A DNA stretch of 64,000 bases from Sinorhizobium glycinis (GTDB lineage: Bacteria > Pseudomonadota > Alphaproteobacteria > Rhizobiales > Rhizobiaceae): positions 434,001 through 498,000 of the forward strand of contig NZ_LPUX01000061.1 of the NCBI RefSeq assembly GCF_001651865.1. Reading direction: 5' to 3'. Positions within the stretch are counted from its first letter, which is position 1, and each line of letters starts with the position of its first letter. Below are positions 35,390 to 45,347 of this stretch, piece after piece. The notes beneath the pieces are model-generated. The model was not told where the DNA came from, did not search any database, and was given only the letters and a program-made list of their open reading frames with translations. The translations under genes were made by a program, and so were the position numbers.

Positions 35390-36376
35390 TTACTTGCGTA
35401 TCTGGTCTGCGATCACGGCTAAGACTATGATGGCTCCTTTCAATAGTTGCTGGTAATATGACGACACGCCCATCAGATCCATCCCGTTGTTGATGGTGCC
35501 GATGATCAATGCGCCGAAGAGGGTCCCTACGAGTGAGCCGCGTCCGCCGGAGAGGCTCGTGCCGCCGATCACGACTGCCGCGATGGCGTCGAGTTCGTAG
35601 CCGATGCCCGCCTGCGGCAGTGCCGCTGTCGTGCGGGCCGTCAGCACAAGTCCGGCAAGCCCGGCGAGCAGACCGCAGATCACGTACGTGGCAGCGATGA
35701 TGGTACGGGTCGAGATGCCGCTGGTCCTGGCCGCTTTTTCATTGCCGCCAACGGCGTAGACGTAGCGTCCAAAAGTCGTCCTCGAGAGCGTGAGCCAGCC
35801 AATCAGGAACACGGCGAAGAAAATGAGGACGGGGACAGGGAGGCCAAGGATGTTTCCGCTGCCGATCCACCGCAGGGAAGCGGTAAGGTTAGCGATCGGC
35901 CTGCCGTCGGAATAGATTAGAGTGAGGCCCCTGGCCATGCTCAGCATTCCGAGCGTCGCAACAAAAGGCGGCACGTTGATCCGGGCGATGAGAACCCCGT
36001 TCGCGAGGCCGACGACGGCTCCGGTACCGAGCGCTGCAAGAATACTCCAGATCACAAGGTGCTCGTTCCCGGTGGTGACCAGGTTGGCTGCCAGCATTCC
36101 GGCGAGTGCCATGACCGATCCGACCGACAGGTCGATGCCCTTTGTCAGGATGACGAACGTGACGCCGATGGCGAGAATGCCGTTGATGCTCGACTGGCGA
36201 AGAAGGTTGAGCCAGTTGTTCCAGGTGAGGAAGTACTGGTTCAGCGAGGTGAAAAGCACGCAGATTGCGAGAAACACCAGAATGATGCTGAAGGACTTTA
36301 TGAAGTCCTTGGTGATCTCGGCTTTCCTGCGCTCCGACGGAGTGCCGGTGGCGATCTTGGTGATGTTAGCGTTCAT
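35390..36376 (-). CDS. Sugar ABC transporter permease (third system, RbsC family)
   Basis: 328 residues with multiple membrane helices. The RbsC markers LTKGIDLSVGSVMALAG near residue 80 and AAVVIGGTSLSGGRGSLVG near residue 270 are present. It follows the ATPase gene by about 70 bases and precedes the binding protein by 36 bases. It is clearly related to, but distinct from, the permeases at 0.4 and 11.5 kb. Confidence 0.93.
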   Translation of the reverse strand: MNANITKIATGTPSERRKAEITKDFIKSFSIILVFLAICVLFTSLNQYFLTWNNWLNLLRQSSINGILAIGVTFVILTKGIDLSVGSVMALAGMLAANLVTTGNEHLVIWSILAALGTGAVVGLANGVLIARINVPPFVATLGMLSMARGLTLIYSDGRPIANLTASLRWIGSGNILGLPVPVLIFFAVFLIGWLTLSRTTFGRYVYAVGGNEKAARTSGISTRTIIAATYVICGLLAGLAGLVLTARTTAALPQAGIGYELDAIAAVVIGGTSLSGGRGSLVGTLFGALIIGTINNGMDLMGVSSYYQQLLKGAIIVLAVIADQIRK

Positions 36377-36446
36377 TTGACTCGTCCTAAATCCTGCCGC
36401 GACACCGGCAGCAGTAGCTTGCCGAACCTGAGGGAGCGCAGACTCC

Positions 36447-37976
36447 TCAACTTGCGAGCTCCATGATCATTTGCTGGGTGGCGCCATGGCCGTCGATGAC
36501 GTCGACCAACGTGCCTGCCTTGAAAATCGCGATCCTGTCGCTGACCTGGAGGATCTCCGGAGCCTCGGACGACACGACGAGAACACCGTGACCCTTGGCG
36601 GCGAAGTCCCGCAGGAAGGCGTAGATCTCCTGCTTGGAGCCTTCGTCGATGCCGCGGGTGGGCTCATCGCAGATCAGAAGTCGGGGATTGGTCGTCAGGC
36701 ATCGCGCGAAGACGACCTTTTGCTGGTTTCCGCCGCTCAGATTCTCGACCGCAAGCTCGGAGGAGCTGGTCTTGATCCGCTGGGAGCGGATCATCTCCTC
36801 GACGACTTCGCGTTCCTTCTGCTGCTTCACGAAGCCGCTGACCGCCATCAGGGAAAGGGCGGAAAGCGTGATGTTGTGGGCGATCGAAGACGACAGGACC
36901 AAGCCGCTGTCCTTGCGGTCCTCGGACACCATCGCCATGCCCATCTTGATCGATTCACGCGGCTTGCCGCGCGGAACCGGCCTTCCTGCAAGCATCACCT
37001 CGCCGGATGTCGGCGTCTCCATCCCATAGACCGCCTCCAGGAACTCGGTCCGGCCGGAGCCGAGGAGACCGTAGATTCCGAAAACTTCGCCGGCGGCGAC
37101 GGAGATCGAAATGTCCTTGAATTCGCTCTCGCGGGACAGGTTGCGGACTTCAAGCAAGATGGGAGCACCTGCGTTCGGACGCTCTTTCTCGACGACCTTG
37201 ACCTCACGCCCGACAATATGAGTGACAAGCTCCTTGCGGGTGGTCTCCTTCATGGAGCCGCTTACGATGTAGTTGCCGTCGCGGAAGACCGTGAACTCGT
37301 CCGCAATCTCGAAGATTTCTGAGAGCTTGTGTGAAACGTAGATAATGCCCGAGCCACGATGCTTCAGACGATCGATCGCCGCGAACAGGATGTGGGCTTC
37401 GTGCTCGCCGATCGCGGAAGTCGGCTCGTCCATGATGACGATATCCGCATCGAAGCTCAGCGCCTTGGCGATCTCGACCAACTGGGTTTCGGCGAGGCTG
37501 AGATTTGACATACGGGCATTGGCACGGATCGGGAAGCCGATGTCGTCCAGGAGCTTCTGCGCTTGCGTCTCTAATAGGGCAAAATCGATGAAGGCCCCAA
37601 GACGTTTTGGCTCCCTTCCGAGATAGATGTTCTCGGCGACAGTCATTTCCAGAACCGGAGAAAGCTCCTGGGTGATGATGGCGATGCCGTGATCGAGCGC
37701 CTCGCTGGCGGAGCGGAAATCGACCACTTCACCCTTAATCTTGATGCTGCCCTCGTCCCTGCGCAGAAGACCCATAACGATGTTTAGGAAGGTGGACTTC
37801 CCAGCCCCATTTCCCCCGCACAAGGCGTGGACGGTCCCCGGACGAAGCTTCAGGTGCCCGTTACGCAGTGCCGGAACGCCATGAAACGCCTTCGCAACAC
37901 CATCCGCCTCCAGCAGAAGACCGTGTCCGGTCGTCGAGTGTAGTGTGGTGTCGAATGTGACACTTCCCGTCGTCAT
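36447..37976 (-). CDS. Sugar ABC transporter ATPase, two cassettes (third system, RbsA family)
   Basis: 509 residues from ATG (complement 37974-37976), directly behind TTGGGAGGTTTT; a longer in-frame extension to 38132 would run through the operator and is rejected. The first cassette has GGNGAGKST, LSLAETQ and IMDEPTSAI; the second has GLLGSGRTE, LSGGNQQK and ICDEPTRGID. It is the first gene of the operon ATPase-permease-binding protein-AKR-AKR-unknown-lactonase-RuBisCO-like protein, whose operator lies 41 bases upstream. Confidence 0.94.
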   Translation of the reverse strand: MTTGSVTFDTTLHSTTGHGLLLEADGVAKAFHGVPALRNGHLKLRPGTVHALCGGNGAGKSTFLNIVMGLLRRDEGSIKIKGEVVDFRSASEALDHGIAIITQELSPVLEMTVAENIYLGREPKRLGAFIDFALLETQAQKLLDDIGFPIRANARMSNLSLAETQLVEIAKALSFDADIVIMDEPTSAIGEHEAHILFAAIDRLKHRGSGIIYVSHKLSEIFEIADEFTVFRDGNYIVSGSMKETTRKELVTHIVGREVKVVEKERPNAGAPILLEVRNLSRESEFKDISISVAAGEVFGIYGLLGSGRTEFLEAVYGMETPTSGEVMLAGRPVPRGKPRESIKMGMAMVSEDRKDSGLVLSSSIAHNITLSALSLMAVSGFVKQQKEREVVEEMIRSQRIKTSSSELAVENLSGGNQQKVVFARCLTTNPRLLICDEPTRGIDEGSKQEIYAFLRDFAAKGHGVLVVSSEAPEILQVSDRIAIFKAGTLVDVIDGHGATQQMIMELAS

Positions 37977-38016
37977 AAAACCTCCCAAGGCCAACTCCTC
38001 ATCAGCCTCGGAAGAA

Positions 38017-38032
38017 GGTATAAGGTCATACC
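38017..38032. promoter_or_regulatory. GntR-type operator of the main ABC-AKR-RLP operon
   Basis: GGTATAAGGTCATACC, a palindrome with one mismatched pair around a GG centre, lies between the divergent ATPase (start 37976) and Sua5-like (start 38092) genes. It could control both. Confidence 0.78.
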
Positions 38033-38091
38033 TATTTTGACAAGCGGTTTTTTTCCCTTTATTCAAACAGCGAGACGGAAGGGGTTTTTCA

Positions 38092-39105
38092 ATGATCATT
38101 GATGTCGCAGCCGATCCCGCAGCGGGGATCACTTCAGCTGTCGAGGCGCTCGGGAGGGGCGCTGTGATCGCGGTGCCGACCGAGACCGTTTACGGGTTGG
38201 CCGCCGACGCGACTAATGAATCCTCGGTATCCAAAATCTTCGATATCAAGCAGCGACCGAGCTTCAACCCGCTTATCTGCCACTGCTCCGATCTTGAGAT
38301 GGTCAGCGAATTCGCGACCCTGGATCCGGTCAGTCTCCGTCTTGCGGAAAGGTTCTGGCCGGGGCCGATGACGTTGGTGCTCAACTCGAACCCCGGTAGG
38401 CTTCCATCCGTGACTACGGCCGGCCTGACCACCGTCGCCATCAGAATTCCCATGGGATTCAGCAATGGCTTGATCAGGTCCTATGGAAGGCCGCTGGCCG
38501 CCCCGAGCGCCAATATCTCGGGAAGAGTGAGTGCGACGACAGCAGCGCACGTCGAGAGCGAATTCGGCGATGGAGTACCGTTGATACTCGATGGTGGCCC
38601 GACGAAGATCGGCGTCGAGTCCACTATCCTGAGGGTCTGCGAAAATGGCATCGAGTTGCTTCGTCCTGGCGGCCTCCCGATCGAGCTCGTCGAGCATGCG
38701 GCAGGTCTTCAAGTCAGCGCCCCAAACCTTTCCCGCAAAGTGCTCGCACCGGGAATGCTGACATCGCACTATGCTCCGCGCGCGATGGTCAGGCTGAACG
38801 CCACGCGCGTCGGACCAGGCGAGACGCTCCTCAAGTTCGGCAATGCCATTGTTCCGGGCGAAGGGGCCTGCGCACGCGTTTTCAACCTGAGTCCGGAGGG
38901 CGGTCTCGAGGAGTTTGCGGCGAAATTGTATGCGACCCTCAAAGAGGCCGACGATGCCGGCGCGGAATCCATAGCAATCGTTCCCATACCGGACGAGGGC
39001 TTGGGGCTGGCGATCAACGACCGACTCCGGCGAGCTGCGGCGCCGCGAACCCTGACACTCGGCGAACTCGAGCAGGCGGCGGTTCGAAACAAGGAAGCCA
39101 GGTGA
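38092..39105 (+). CDS. L-threonylcarbamoyladenylate synthase, Sua5/YrdC family with C-terminal Sua5 domain
   Basis: 337 residues, ATG behind GGAAGGGG. The N-terminal YrdC domain has VPTETVYGLAADAT, KQRPSFNPLICH, WPGPMTLVL, VAIRIPMG and APSANISG, and the C-terminal third (from about residue 215, with LAPGMLTSHYAP) is the Sua5 linker and domain. The enzyme makes threonylcarbamoyl-AMP for the t6A37 modification of tRNA. This housekeeping function is out of place in a sugar regulon; it may be a second copy carried with the island. Its promoter region contains the GGTAT-type operator, so its expression may follow the regulon. Confidence 0.92.
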   Translation: MIIDVAADPAAGITSAVEALGRGAVIAVPTETVYGLAADATNESSVSKIFDIKQRPSFNPLICHCSDLEMVSEFATLDPVSLRLAERFWPGPMTLVLNSNPGRLPSVTTAGLTTVAIRIPMGFSNGLIRSYGRPLAAPSANISGRVSATTAAHVESEFGDGVPLILDGGPTKIGVESTILRVCENGIELLRPGGLPIELVEHAAGLQVSAPNLSRKVLAPGMLTSHYAPRAMVRLNATRVGPGETLLKFGNAIVPGEGACARVFNLSPEGGLEEFAAKLYATLKEADDAGAESIAIVPIPDEGLGLAINDRLRRAAAPRTLTLGELEQAAVRNKEAR

Positions 39106-39284
39106 TGCGAAGTTTCGGCGACGAGGCCATGGATTGTCCCCGGCGCCCGGTCACCGAGCAGCTTTTTGACGTGACGCACGTCCTTCCCGCTTCAAGGCAG
39201 CGTTCAGGCGGAATGGCGACCCGACGCGTCGCAGACGCCCGGCAGTTGCCAAGCGTCTTGAACTTCAAACTGCGGCCATAGCCG

Positions 39285-40265
39285 TCACATCAGGCCGACT
39301 ACATCGTGGGGTACGTAGGGAGCTTCAAGCCGCTGGATTTCGTCGTCGGTCAATTTGACGGCCAGAGATCCCACCGCATCCTGCAGATGGCTTGGCTTGG
39401 TAGCTCCGATGATAGGGCAGGTCACGCCCTGCTTTTGCAGCACCCACGCCAACGCTATTTGCGCTTGAGGCAGGCCGCGTTCCACGGCGATCTTGGCAAC
39501 TTCGTCCACCACGACCCGATCTGCGGCCGCGGCCTTCTCGTAGAACCTGCCGGTGACGTTGTCCGTTTCCGCGCGCTTGGACTGGGATCCGCTTCCCTTC
39601 GTGAGAATACCGCGTGCCAGCGGGCTGAACGTCATCACGCCGATGCCTTCGGCACGGCACAGCGGCAGCATCTCGCGTTCCTCCTCGCGATAGATAAGAT
39701 TAAGATGAAGCTGCATTGATGCGAACGCAGCCCAGTTGTTGCGCTTTGAGATCTGGATCGCCGTTGCGAACTGCCACGCGTACATGTTGCTCGCGCCGAT
39801 GTAGCGAACTTTGCCCGCCTTCACCACGTCATTGAGCGCCTCGAGCGTCTCCTCGATGGGCGTTTCGCTGTCCCAGAAATGCGTCTGGTACAGATCGATG
39901 TAGTCCGTTCCCAGGCGACGGAGACTGTTGTCGACCTCGGACAGGATTGCTTTGCGCGACAGGCCGGCGCCGTTGGGGCTGGCGTTCATCCGCCCGAAAA
40001 CCTTGGTTGCCAAAACAATTTCGTCACGCCGGCCGTGTTCCTTCAACAGCTTGCCGACGATCTCCTCGCTGGTGCCGTCGGAATAAACGTTCGCCGTGTC
40101 GAGGAAATTGATCCCGGCATCCAGCGCTTGGTGGAAAAGCGGCCGCGCCTCGGCTTCGGCAAGCGTCCACTGGTGATTCCCCCTTTCAGGTTCTCCAAAG
40201 CTCATACAGCCCAACGCCAAACGCGAGACCTTAAGTCCAGTCGCTCCTAAGCGAACATATTGCAT
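39285..40265 (-). CDS. Aldo/keto reductase (YajO/Tas-type, NADP-dependent)
   Basis: 326 residues from ATG (complement 40263-40265), behind GGGAGTGAAAAC; an upstream in-frame start at 40313 would read through the operator. AKR residues: FLDTANVYSDGTSEE (Asp, Tyr), VLATKVFG (Lys) and YQTHFWDSETPIEE (His). It is of the YajO/general-stress AKR type, different from the tandem pair at 32-34 kb. The operator begins 16 bases upstream of the start. A role in reducing a keto or aldehyde intermediate is plausible but unproven. Confidence 0.9.
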   Translation of the reverse strand: MQYVRLGATGLKVSRLALGCMSFGEPERGNHQWTLAEAEARPLFHQALDAGINFLDTANVYSDGTSEEIVGKLLKEHGRRDEIVLATKVFGRMNASPNGAGLSRKAILSEVDNSLRRLGTDYIDLYQTHFWDSETPIEETLEALNDVVKAGKVRYIGASNMYAWQFATAIQISKRNNWAAFASMQLHLNLIYREEEREMLPLCRAEGIGVMTFSPLARGILTKGSGSQSKRAETDNVTGRFYEKAAAADRVVVDEVAKIAVERGLPQAQIALAWVLQKQGVTCPIIGATKPSHLQDAVGSLAVKLTDDEIQRLEAPYVPHDVVGLM

Positions 40266-40280
40266 GTTTTCACTCCCTAA

Positions 40281-40296
40281 GGTATGAGGTATGATC
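40281..40296. promoter_or_regulatory. GntR-type operator, tandem form, before the AKR gene
   Basis: GGTATGAGGTATGATC, identical to the site at 24528-24543, lies 16 bases upstream of the leftward AKR start. With the inverted copy at 40439 it brackets the divergent promoter region. Confidence 0.75.
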
Positions 40297-40438
40297 ATCT
40301 CTAGCAGAGACATGGCTGGGCGTCATTAAAAATTTTTGCGGAATGTTACTGATCTTCTCAAAATAACAAAAATTATGTGAGTTTGTAATTTCCGCTTGTG
40401 ATTTTCAACAAAGCGCGCAACATAGCGTCCATCGAATT

Positions 40439-40454
40439 GATCATACCTCATACC
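40439..40454. promoter_or_regulatory. GntR-type operator, tandem form inverted, before the transketolase gene
   Basis: GATCATACCTCATACC is the exact reverse complement of the site at 40281-40296, 158 bases away (start to start), and ends 16 bases before the transketolase start. Each divergent gene therefore has its own site in the same relative orientation and distance (15-16 bases from the start codon). Confidence 0.75.
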
Positions 40455-40469
40455 TTTTGGGAGGAAGAG

Positions 40470-42461
40470 TTGACAGCAGTTTCGGTCCGCGATCTGGCAA
40501 ACGCTATCCGCGTCCTATCAATCGATGGCGTGGAGGCGGCCAACTCCGGTCACCCCGGAATGCCGATGGGCATGGCCGATGCGGCGGCCGTTCTGTTCGG
40601 CAAGCACCTCAAATTCGATGCGAGCGAACCCGGCTGGCCGGATCGCGACCGGTTCGTCCTGTCGAACGGCCATGGCTCGATGCTGCTGTACAGCCTTCTC
40701 CACCTAACCGGTTACAAGGAGATGACCATTGAGGAGATCCGCAATTTCCGCCAGTGGGATTCGAAAACGCCAGGCCACCCGGAATACGGCCACACCGCCG
40801 GCGTCGAGACAACGACGGGGCCGCTAGGGCAGGGCATTGCGTCCGCGGTCGGCATGGCTATCGCCGAGCGGCGCCTGGGCGCGGAATTCGGCACTGCGCT
40901 CGTTGATCACCACACCTATGTCTTCTGTGGAGACGGATGCCTCATGGAAGGCGTAGGCCAGGAAGCTGCCTCGCTGGCGGGCCATCTTCAACTCGGCAAG
41001 CTGATCGTCCTCTACGACGACAATTCCATCACGATCGACGGTTCGACTGCGATAGCGTTTTCGGAAGACGTGCTTGCGAGGTTCGATGCATACGGATGGC
41101 ACACGCAACGCGTAGATGGCCATGACGCTGAAGCGATCGACGCGGCGATCTTGAACGCGAAAGCGGAAACATCGAGACCGTCCCTCGTCGCGCTGAAAAC
41201 CATCATTGGGTTCGGTTCTCCGTCAAAGGCAGGAAAGAGCTCGGTGCACGGCGCGCCGCTGGGCGCGAGCGAAGCCGCTGCGACAAAGACGGCCTATGGC
41301 TGGACGGCAGATCCTTTCGAGATTCCAACACCGATCCTGGAAACATGGCGCGCGATCGGCGCGAAGGGCGCGAAGTCCCGCAGAGAGTGGCAAGCGCGGC
41401 TCGAAGCAGCGGAACCGGACGTCAAAAGCGAGTTCGAGCGTCGCACCGCGGGATCGTTGCCGCCGCATTACGAGGAGACGGTGAACGCCGCCAAGGCGAA
41501 GCTGCTCGATAAGCCGCAATCAGTGGCCACGCGCAAGGCAAGCCAGATCGCCCTGGAGGCGCTGACGGAGTTGCTTCCCGAAATGATTGGCGGCTCTGCG
41601 GACCTTACCCACTCGAACTTGACGCGTGTTCCGGCCGTCGACAGCGATTTCACCGCCGTTAGAACCGGGCGTTATGTCAGCTATGGCGTGAGGGAGTTCG
41701 CAATGGCCGCCGCAATGAACGGCATGGCGGTTCATGGCGGCTTCATACCGTATGGCGGCACGTTCCTCGTATTCTCGGACTATTGCCGCAACGCCATTCG
41801 CGTGGCGGCTTTGATGGGAGCGCGCTCCATCTTCGTGATGACGCATGATTCCATCGGTCTCGGAGAAGACGGCCCGACCCACCAGCCCGTCGAGCATCTT
41901 GCCAGCCTCAGGGCGATGCCGAACTTGCATGTGTTCCGGCCCGCGGACACGATCGAAACGCTCGAATGCTGGGACATCGCGATAACCAGCAAGAACACGC
42001 CGTCCGTCCTGGCGCTATCGCGGCAGAATGTTCCCCAGCTCCGCTCGGAACGCGACGGCTCCAATCGCAGCGCGCGAGGAGCCTACGTGCTGCGGGAAGC
42101 CAGCAGGGAACGCGCGGTCACGCTCATCGCGACTGGAACGGAGGTAGCGCTTGCGATCCAGGCCGCCGAACAGCTCGAAACGAGACATATTCCAGCCGCG
42201 GTCGTCTCGATGCCGAGCTGGGATCTCTTCGAAAAACAGGCCAAGGACTACCGGCACGCGGTGCTGGGGGACGCGCCACGCATAGCGGTGGAAGCGCTCT
42301 CGAAGTTCGGCTGGACCAGGTATGTGGACAGCGAAGACGACGTGATTGGAATGTCCGGCTTTGGCGCGTCCGCGCCGGCGGAGACGTTGTACGAAAAATT
42401 CGGAATCACCCGCGACGCGATAGTCGCGCGCGCCGTTGCAAGGGTGAGGGGCGAAGAATGA
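40470..42461 (+). CDS. tkt: Transketolase
   Basis: 663 residues from a TTG start directly behind GGGAGGAAGAG; upstream in-frame codons run through the operator. Thiamine-diphosphate motifs are clear: [57 protein letters not shown] with DDNSITIDG, then [24 protein letters not shown] and [17 protein letters not shown]. Transketolase moves two-carbon units between sugar phosphates. Here it is first in an operon with FBPase, aldolase, DeoR, TPI-like, RpiB-like and PntAB genes, and could use erythrose 4-phosphate and sedoheptulose 7-phosphate. Confidence 0.95.
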   Translation: MTAVSVRDLANAIRVLSIDGVEAANSGHPGMPMGMADAAAVLFGKHLKFDASEPGWPDRDRFVLSNGHGSMLLYSLLHLTGYKEMTIEEIRNFRQWDSKTPGHPEYGHTAGVETTTGPLGQGIASAVGMAIAERRLGAEFGTALVDHHTYVFCGDGCLMEGVGQEAASLAGHLQLGKLIVLYDDNSITIDGSTAIAFSEDVLARFDAYGWHTQRVDGHDAEAIDAAILNAKAETSRPSLVALKTIIGFGSPSKAGKSSVHGAPLGASEAAATKTAYGWTADPFEIPTPILETWRAIGAKGAKSRREWQARLEAAEPDVKSEFERRTAGSLPPHYEETVNAAKAKLLDKPQSVATRKASQIALEALTELLPEMIGGSADLTHSNLTRVPAVDSDFTAVRTGRYVSYGVREFAMAAAMNGMAVHGGFIPYGGTFLVFSDYCRNAIRVAALMGARSIFVMTHDSIGLGEDGPTHQPVEHLASLRAMPNLHVFRPADTIETLECWDIAITSKNTPSVLALSRQNVPQLRSERDGSNRSARGAYVLREASRERAVTLIATGTEVALAIQAAEQLETRHIPAAVVSMPSWDLFEKQAKDYRHAVLGDAPRIAVEALSKFGWTRYVDSEDDVIGMSGFGASAPAETLYEKFGITRDAIVARAVARVRGEE

Positions 42462-43480
42462 GCACTCCGGCAACTCTCGCGAGCGACGAAGCCTCTTTCC
42501 GGCACGAGTCGGTCGATGAGTACCTCTCGACATGGGCGGGTGAGGACCGGTCGCGACAGCGCGTGACGGCACTTATCAACGGGGTCTTGGACGCAGCATG
42601 TCTTCTGTCGGAGCGTATTGCGACCGGTTCGCTGGAAGGCGATCCGGCGCGACTTGTCGGTTCCAATTCCGACGGAGATGCGCAAAAGGCCATCGACGTT
42701 GCTTCGCATGCGTTGTTCGTCGAGATTCTGGAACAGGCAGGGGCCGGACGGATCCTCTCCGAAGAGGCTGACGAGCCTGTTGTGTTCAAGGGTTCGGGGT
42801 TCGGTGTGGCTATCGATCCGATCGATGGTTCAGGCAACCTCGGACTGGGCGCCCCGGTGGGCACGCTCTTCTCGATCATTCCATTCACCGAGACTGAAGA
42901 CCCGTTCTTGACTTCTGGCAGGCGGCAGGTCGCCGCCGGATATGTCTCCTTCGGCAACACGATCGACCTCGGCTTCTCCGTCGGAGACGGCATGCTGCTT
43001 GCAACGATGCATCCGCAGACCGGCGAGTTTTTGATTGTGAGAAGGCAGGTCCGGATACCGCCGGACACGTCGGAACTCGCTTTCAACGCTTCCGTTCACC
43101 GCCACCTTCCATCGGGTCTCAGCCTGTATGTCCAGGACTGCCTGGGGGGCAGGGAGGGACCGCGTGGCCGCGATTTCAATATGCGCTGGCTGGGGTCGGC
43201 AGTCGGAGAGCTCCACCGGATAGTGCTCAGGGGCGGTGTTTTCTTCTACGCCGCCGACAAACGACCGGGGTACCAAAATGGACGGCTTCGCCTGGTGTAC
43301 GAGGCAAACCCGATCGCGTTTCTGATGGAGCAGGCCGGGGGGCGGGCGACGGACGGCATTTCAGCGATTCTGGACAGGGTCCCGACCTCCCACCATTGCC
43401 GCACGCCGCTCGTCTTCGGTTCGGCGACCGAGGTCGAACTTATCGCGAGCTATCTCAATTCCAATCCAACCAGCGAGTGA
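42458..43480 (+). CDS. Class I fructose-1,6-bisphosphatase / sedoheptulose-1,7-bisphosphatase (CbbF-like)
   Basis: 340 residues. The ATG overlaps the transketolase stop (ATGA); an open frame continues upstream inside transketolase but is not used. The FBPase metal-binding motifs are [20 protein letters not shown], and [12 protein letters not shown] (residues about 118-129); the sugar-phosphate region [21 protein letters not shown] is near the C-terminus. The enzyme removes the C1 phosphate from fructose or sedoheptulose bisphosphate. In this operon the sedoheptulose activity would consume erythrose 4-phosphate together with the aldolase. Confidence 0.92.
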   Translation: MSTPATLASDEASFRHESVDEYLSTWAGEDRSRQRVTALINGVLDAACLLSERIATGSLEGDPARLVGSNSDGDAQKAIDVASHALFVEILEQAGAGRILSEEADEPVVFKGSGFGVAIDPIDGSGNLGLGAPVGTLFSIIPFTETEDPFLTSGRRQVAAGYVSFGNTIDLGFSVGDGMLLATMHPQTGEFLIVRRQVRIPPDTSELAFNASVHRHLPSGLSLYVQDCLGGREGPRGRDFNMRWLGSAVGELHRIVLRGGVFFYAADKRPGYQNGRLRLVYEANPIAFLMEQAGGRATDGISAILDRVPTSHHCRTPLVFGSATEVELIASYLNSNPTSE

Positions 43481-43486
43481 GATTTC

Positions 43487-44536
43487 ATGGCCAGGATCAC
43501 TCTCCGCCAACTGTTGGACGACGCCGCCGAGCACGGATACGGCGTCCCGGCGTTTAACATCAACAACATGGAGCAGGCGCTCGCCATCATGGAAGCGGCC
43601 GATGACACGGATTCGCCTGTCATTCTGCAGGCGAGCCGCGGCGCGCGGGCATATGTGAACGACATCATGCTCAAGCACATGATGGATGCGGTGACGGAGA
43701 TCTATCCGCATATTCCCGTTTGCGTCCATCTTGACCACGGAAACGAACCGAGCACCTGCGTCACCGCGATTCAACACGGCTTCACTTCGGTGATGATGGA
43801 CGGGTCGATCCGTGCTGACGGGAAGACGCCGGCGGACTGGGACTACAACGTAAGGGTCACAAAAAATGTCAGCGAGACGGCCCATTGGGCAGGCGTTTCG
43901 GTGGAGGGGGAACTTGGGGTTCTGGGCTCGCTCGAGACTGGCATGGGCGAAGCCGAAGACGGGCACGGTGTCGAAGGTAAGCTCGATCTGCATCAGCTTT
44001 TGACCGATCCCGACGAGGCCGCGAAATTCGTCGAGGAGACGAAGGTGGACGCGCTCGCCGTCGCAATGGGCACCAGCCATGGAGCCTACAAGTTCTCGCG
44101 CCGCCCGGACGGGGACGTCCTAGCGATGGATGTTATCGAGGCGATCCACCGAAAGCTGCCGAACACGCATCTTGTAATGCATGGTTCCTCGAGCGTCCCG
44201 GAGGAATTGCAGGAAATCTTCAATACCTTCGGTGGCCGGATGAAGCCGACTTGGGGCGTGCCGCTCGATGAAATCCAGCGGGGCATCCGGCATGGCGTTC
44301 GAAAGGTCAACATCGACACCGACTGCCGCATGGCCATGACGGGGCAGGTACGCAGAGTGCTTGCAGAAGACCCGACGGAATTCGACCCCCGCAAGTACTT
44401 GAAGCCCGCAATGACGGCGCTTTCGAAGCTCTGTCGCGAAAGATTCGAGGCCTTCGGAACGGCCGGACGCGCGAGCTCGATCAACGTCATCCCACTTGCA
44501 GAAATGGCGAAGCGGTATCGGGCAGGCTCGATATAG
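43487..44536 (+). CDS. fba: Class II fructose/sedoheptulose-bisphosphate aldolase (CbbA type)
   Basis: 349 residues, 6 bases after the FBPase stop. Class II aldolase features: [12 protein letters not shown], zinc ligand and catalytic segment [58 protein letters not shown] and [14 protein letters not shown]. It condenses dihydroxyacetone phosphate with glyceraldehyde 3-phosphate, or with erythrose 4-phosphate to give sedoheptulose 1,7-bisphosphate. This is the long CbbA form found in Calvin-cycle operons, but no phosphoribulokinase or true RuBisCO is present here. Confidence 0.95.
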   Translation: MARITLRQLLDDAAEHGYGVPAFNINNMEQALAIMEAADDTDSPVILQASRGARAYVNDIMLKHMMDAVTEIYPHIPVCVHLDHGNEPSTCVTAIQHGFTSVMMDGSIRADGKTPADWDYNVRVTKNVSETAHWAGVSVEGELGVLGSLETGMGEAEDGHGVEGKLDLHQLLTDPDEAAKFVEETKVDALAVAMGTSHGAYKFSRRPDGDVLAMDVIEAIHRKLPNTHLVMHGSSSVPEELQEIFNTFGGRMKPTWGVPLDEIQRGIRHGVRKVNIDTDCRMAMTGQVRRVLAEDPTEFDPRKYLKPAMTALSKLCRERFEAFGTAGRASSINVIPLAEMAKRYRAGSI

Positions 44537-44570
44537 GCCGAGGCAACGGCGATTTAGAACGGAGATGTTT

Positions 44571-45347
44571 GTGAAGCGGGACGAGCGCAGGCAGCGAATC
44601 ATCGACATGCTGGTCGAAAACAAGGCCGTCGGTCTCGACGAGCTTGCCGATCATTTTGCGGTCTCGAAGATGACGATCCATCGTGACCTCGACGACCTCG
44701 ACCAGGAAGGAGTCTTACGGAAGGTCCGCGGTGGAGCGACGATCGACGCTGGGACGCGGTTCGAAAGCGACTTCCGAATTCGCGCGCGCCAAGATAACGC
44801 GGCCAAGATTGGAATGGCGCAGGCGGCTTTGGAACTGGTCGAGCCGGGTATGACGGTGATGGTCAACGACGGCTCGATGGCAGCGGTGCTCGGCGGGATG
44901 CTGCCGCAGAAGCGGCCGCTCACCCTAATCACCAACAATGCGGAGATCATGGAACGGCTGAAAGGCGAGTTCGGCATAACGCTGATAGCTCTCGGTGGCA
45001 TGTATTCGGCGAAATTCAACGCTTATCTCGGCATCGTCACCGAGGATGCGCTTTCTCGGTTGAGGGCGGACATCGCCTTCATTTCAACCCCCGCCATGAG
45101 CGGCAGGATCGCCTATCACATGGACGACAATGTCGTGCGTGCGAAGCGCGCGATGATTTCGTCGTCGGTCAGGGCCTGCCTCTTGGTCAACCATCAGCGG
45201 TTCGGCCACACCGCCTTGAACGTGCTGGCAGACGTAGCTGAGTTCGATGCGGTTATCACCGATCGCGCGCCTGGAACTGCTGTTCTGGACGAATTTGAAC
45301 GGGCGGGCATCAAGCTCACCATCGCATCGACGCAGGATCCGACATGA
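44571..45347 (+). CDS. DeoR-family transcriptional regulator
   Basis: 258 residues from GTG 44571, which has proper spacing to GGAG; ATG 44565 is an alternative. An N-terminal DeoR helix-turn-helix (RRQRIIDMLVENKAVGLDEL, then FAVSKMTIHRDLDDL) is followed by a DeoRC phosphosugar-sensing domain (MVNDGSMAAVLG, LTLITNNAEIM, ALGGMYSAKFNAYLG). Such regulators respond to sugar phosphates. It overlaps the TPI-like gene by 4 bases. Rhizobial erythritol loci have the same kind of regulator beside tpiB and rpiB, so an erythrulose- or erythrose-phosphate ligand is likely. Confidence 0.88.
   Translation: MKRDERRQRIIDMLVENKAVGLDELADHFAVSKMTIHRDLDDLDQEGVLRKVRGGATIDAGTRFESDFRIRARQDNAAKIGMAQAALELVEPGMTVMVNDGSMAAVLGGMLPQKRPLTLITNNAEIMERLKGEFGITLIALGGMYSAKFNAYLGIVTEDALSRLRADIAFISTPAMSGRIAYHMDDNVVRAKRAMISSSVRACLLVNHQRFGHTALNVLADVAEFDAVITDRAPGTAVLDEFERAGIKLTIASTQDPT

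Noticed and set aside
41966-42457. N-terminal extension of the FBPase frame inside transketolase
   Set aside because: The overlap is the transketolase gene in another frame; the ATG at 42458 overlaps its stop and gives a normal FBPase length.
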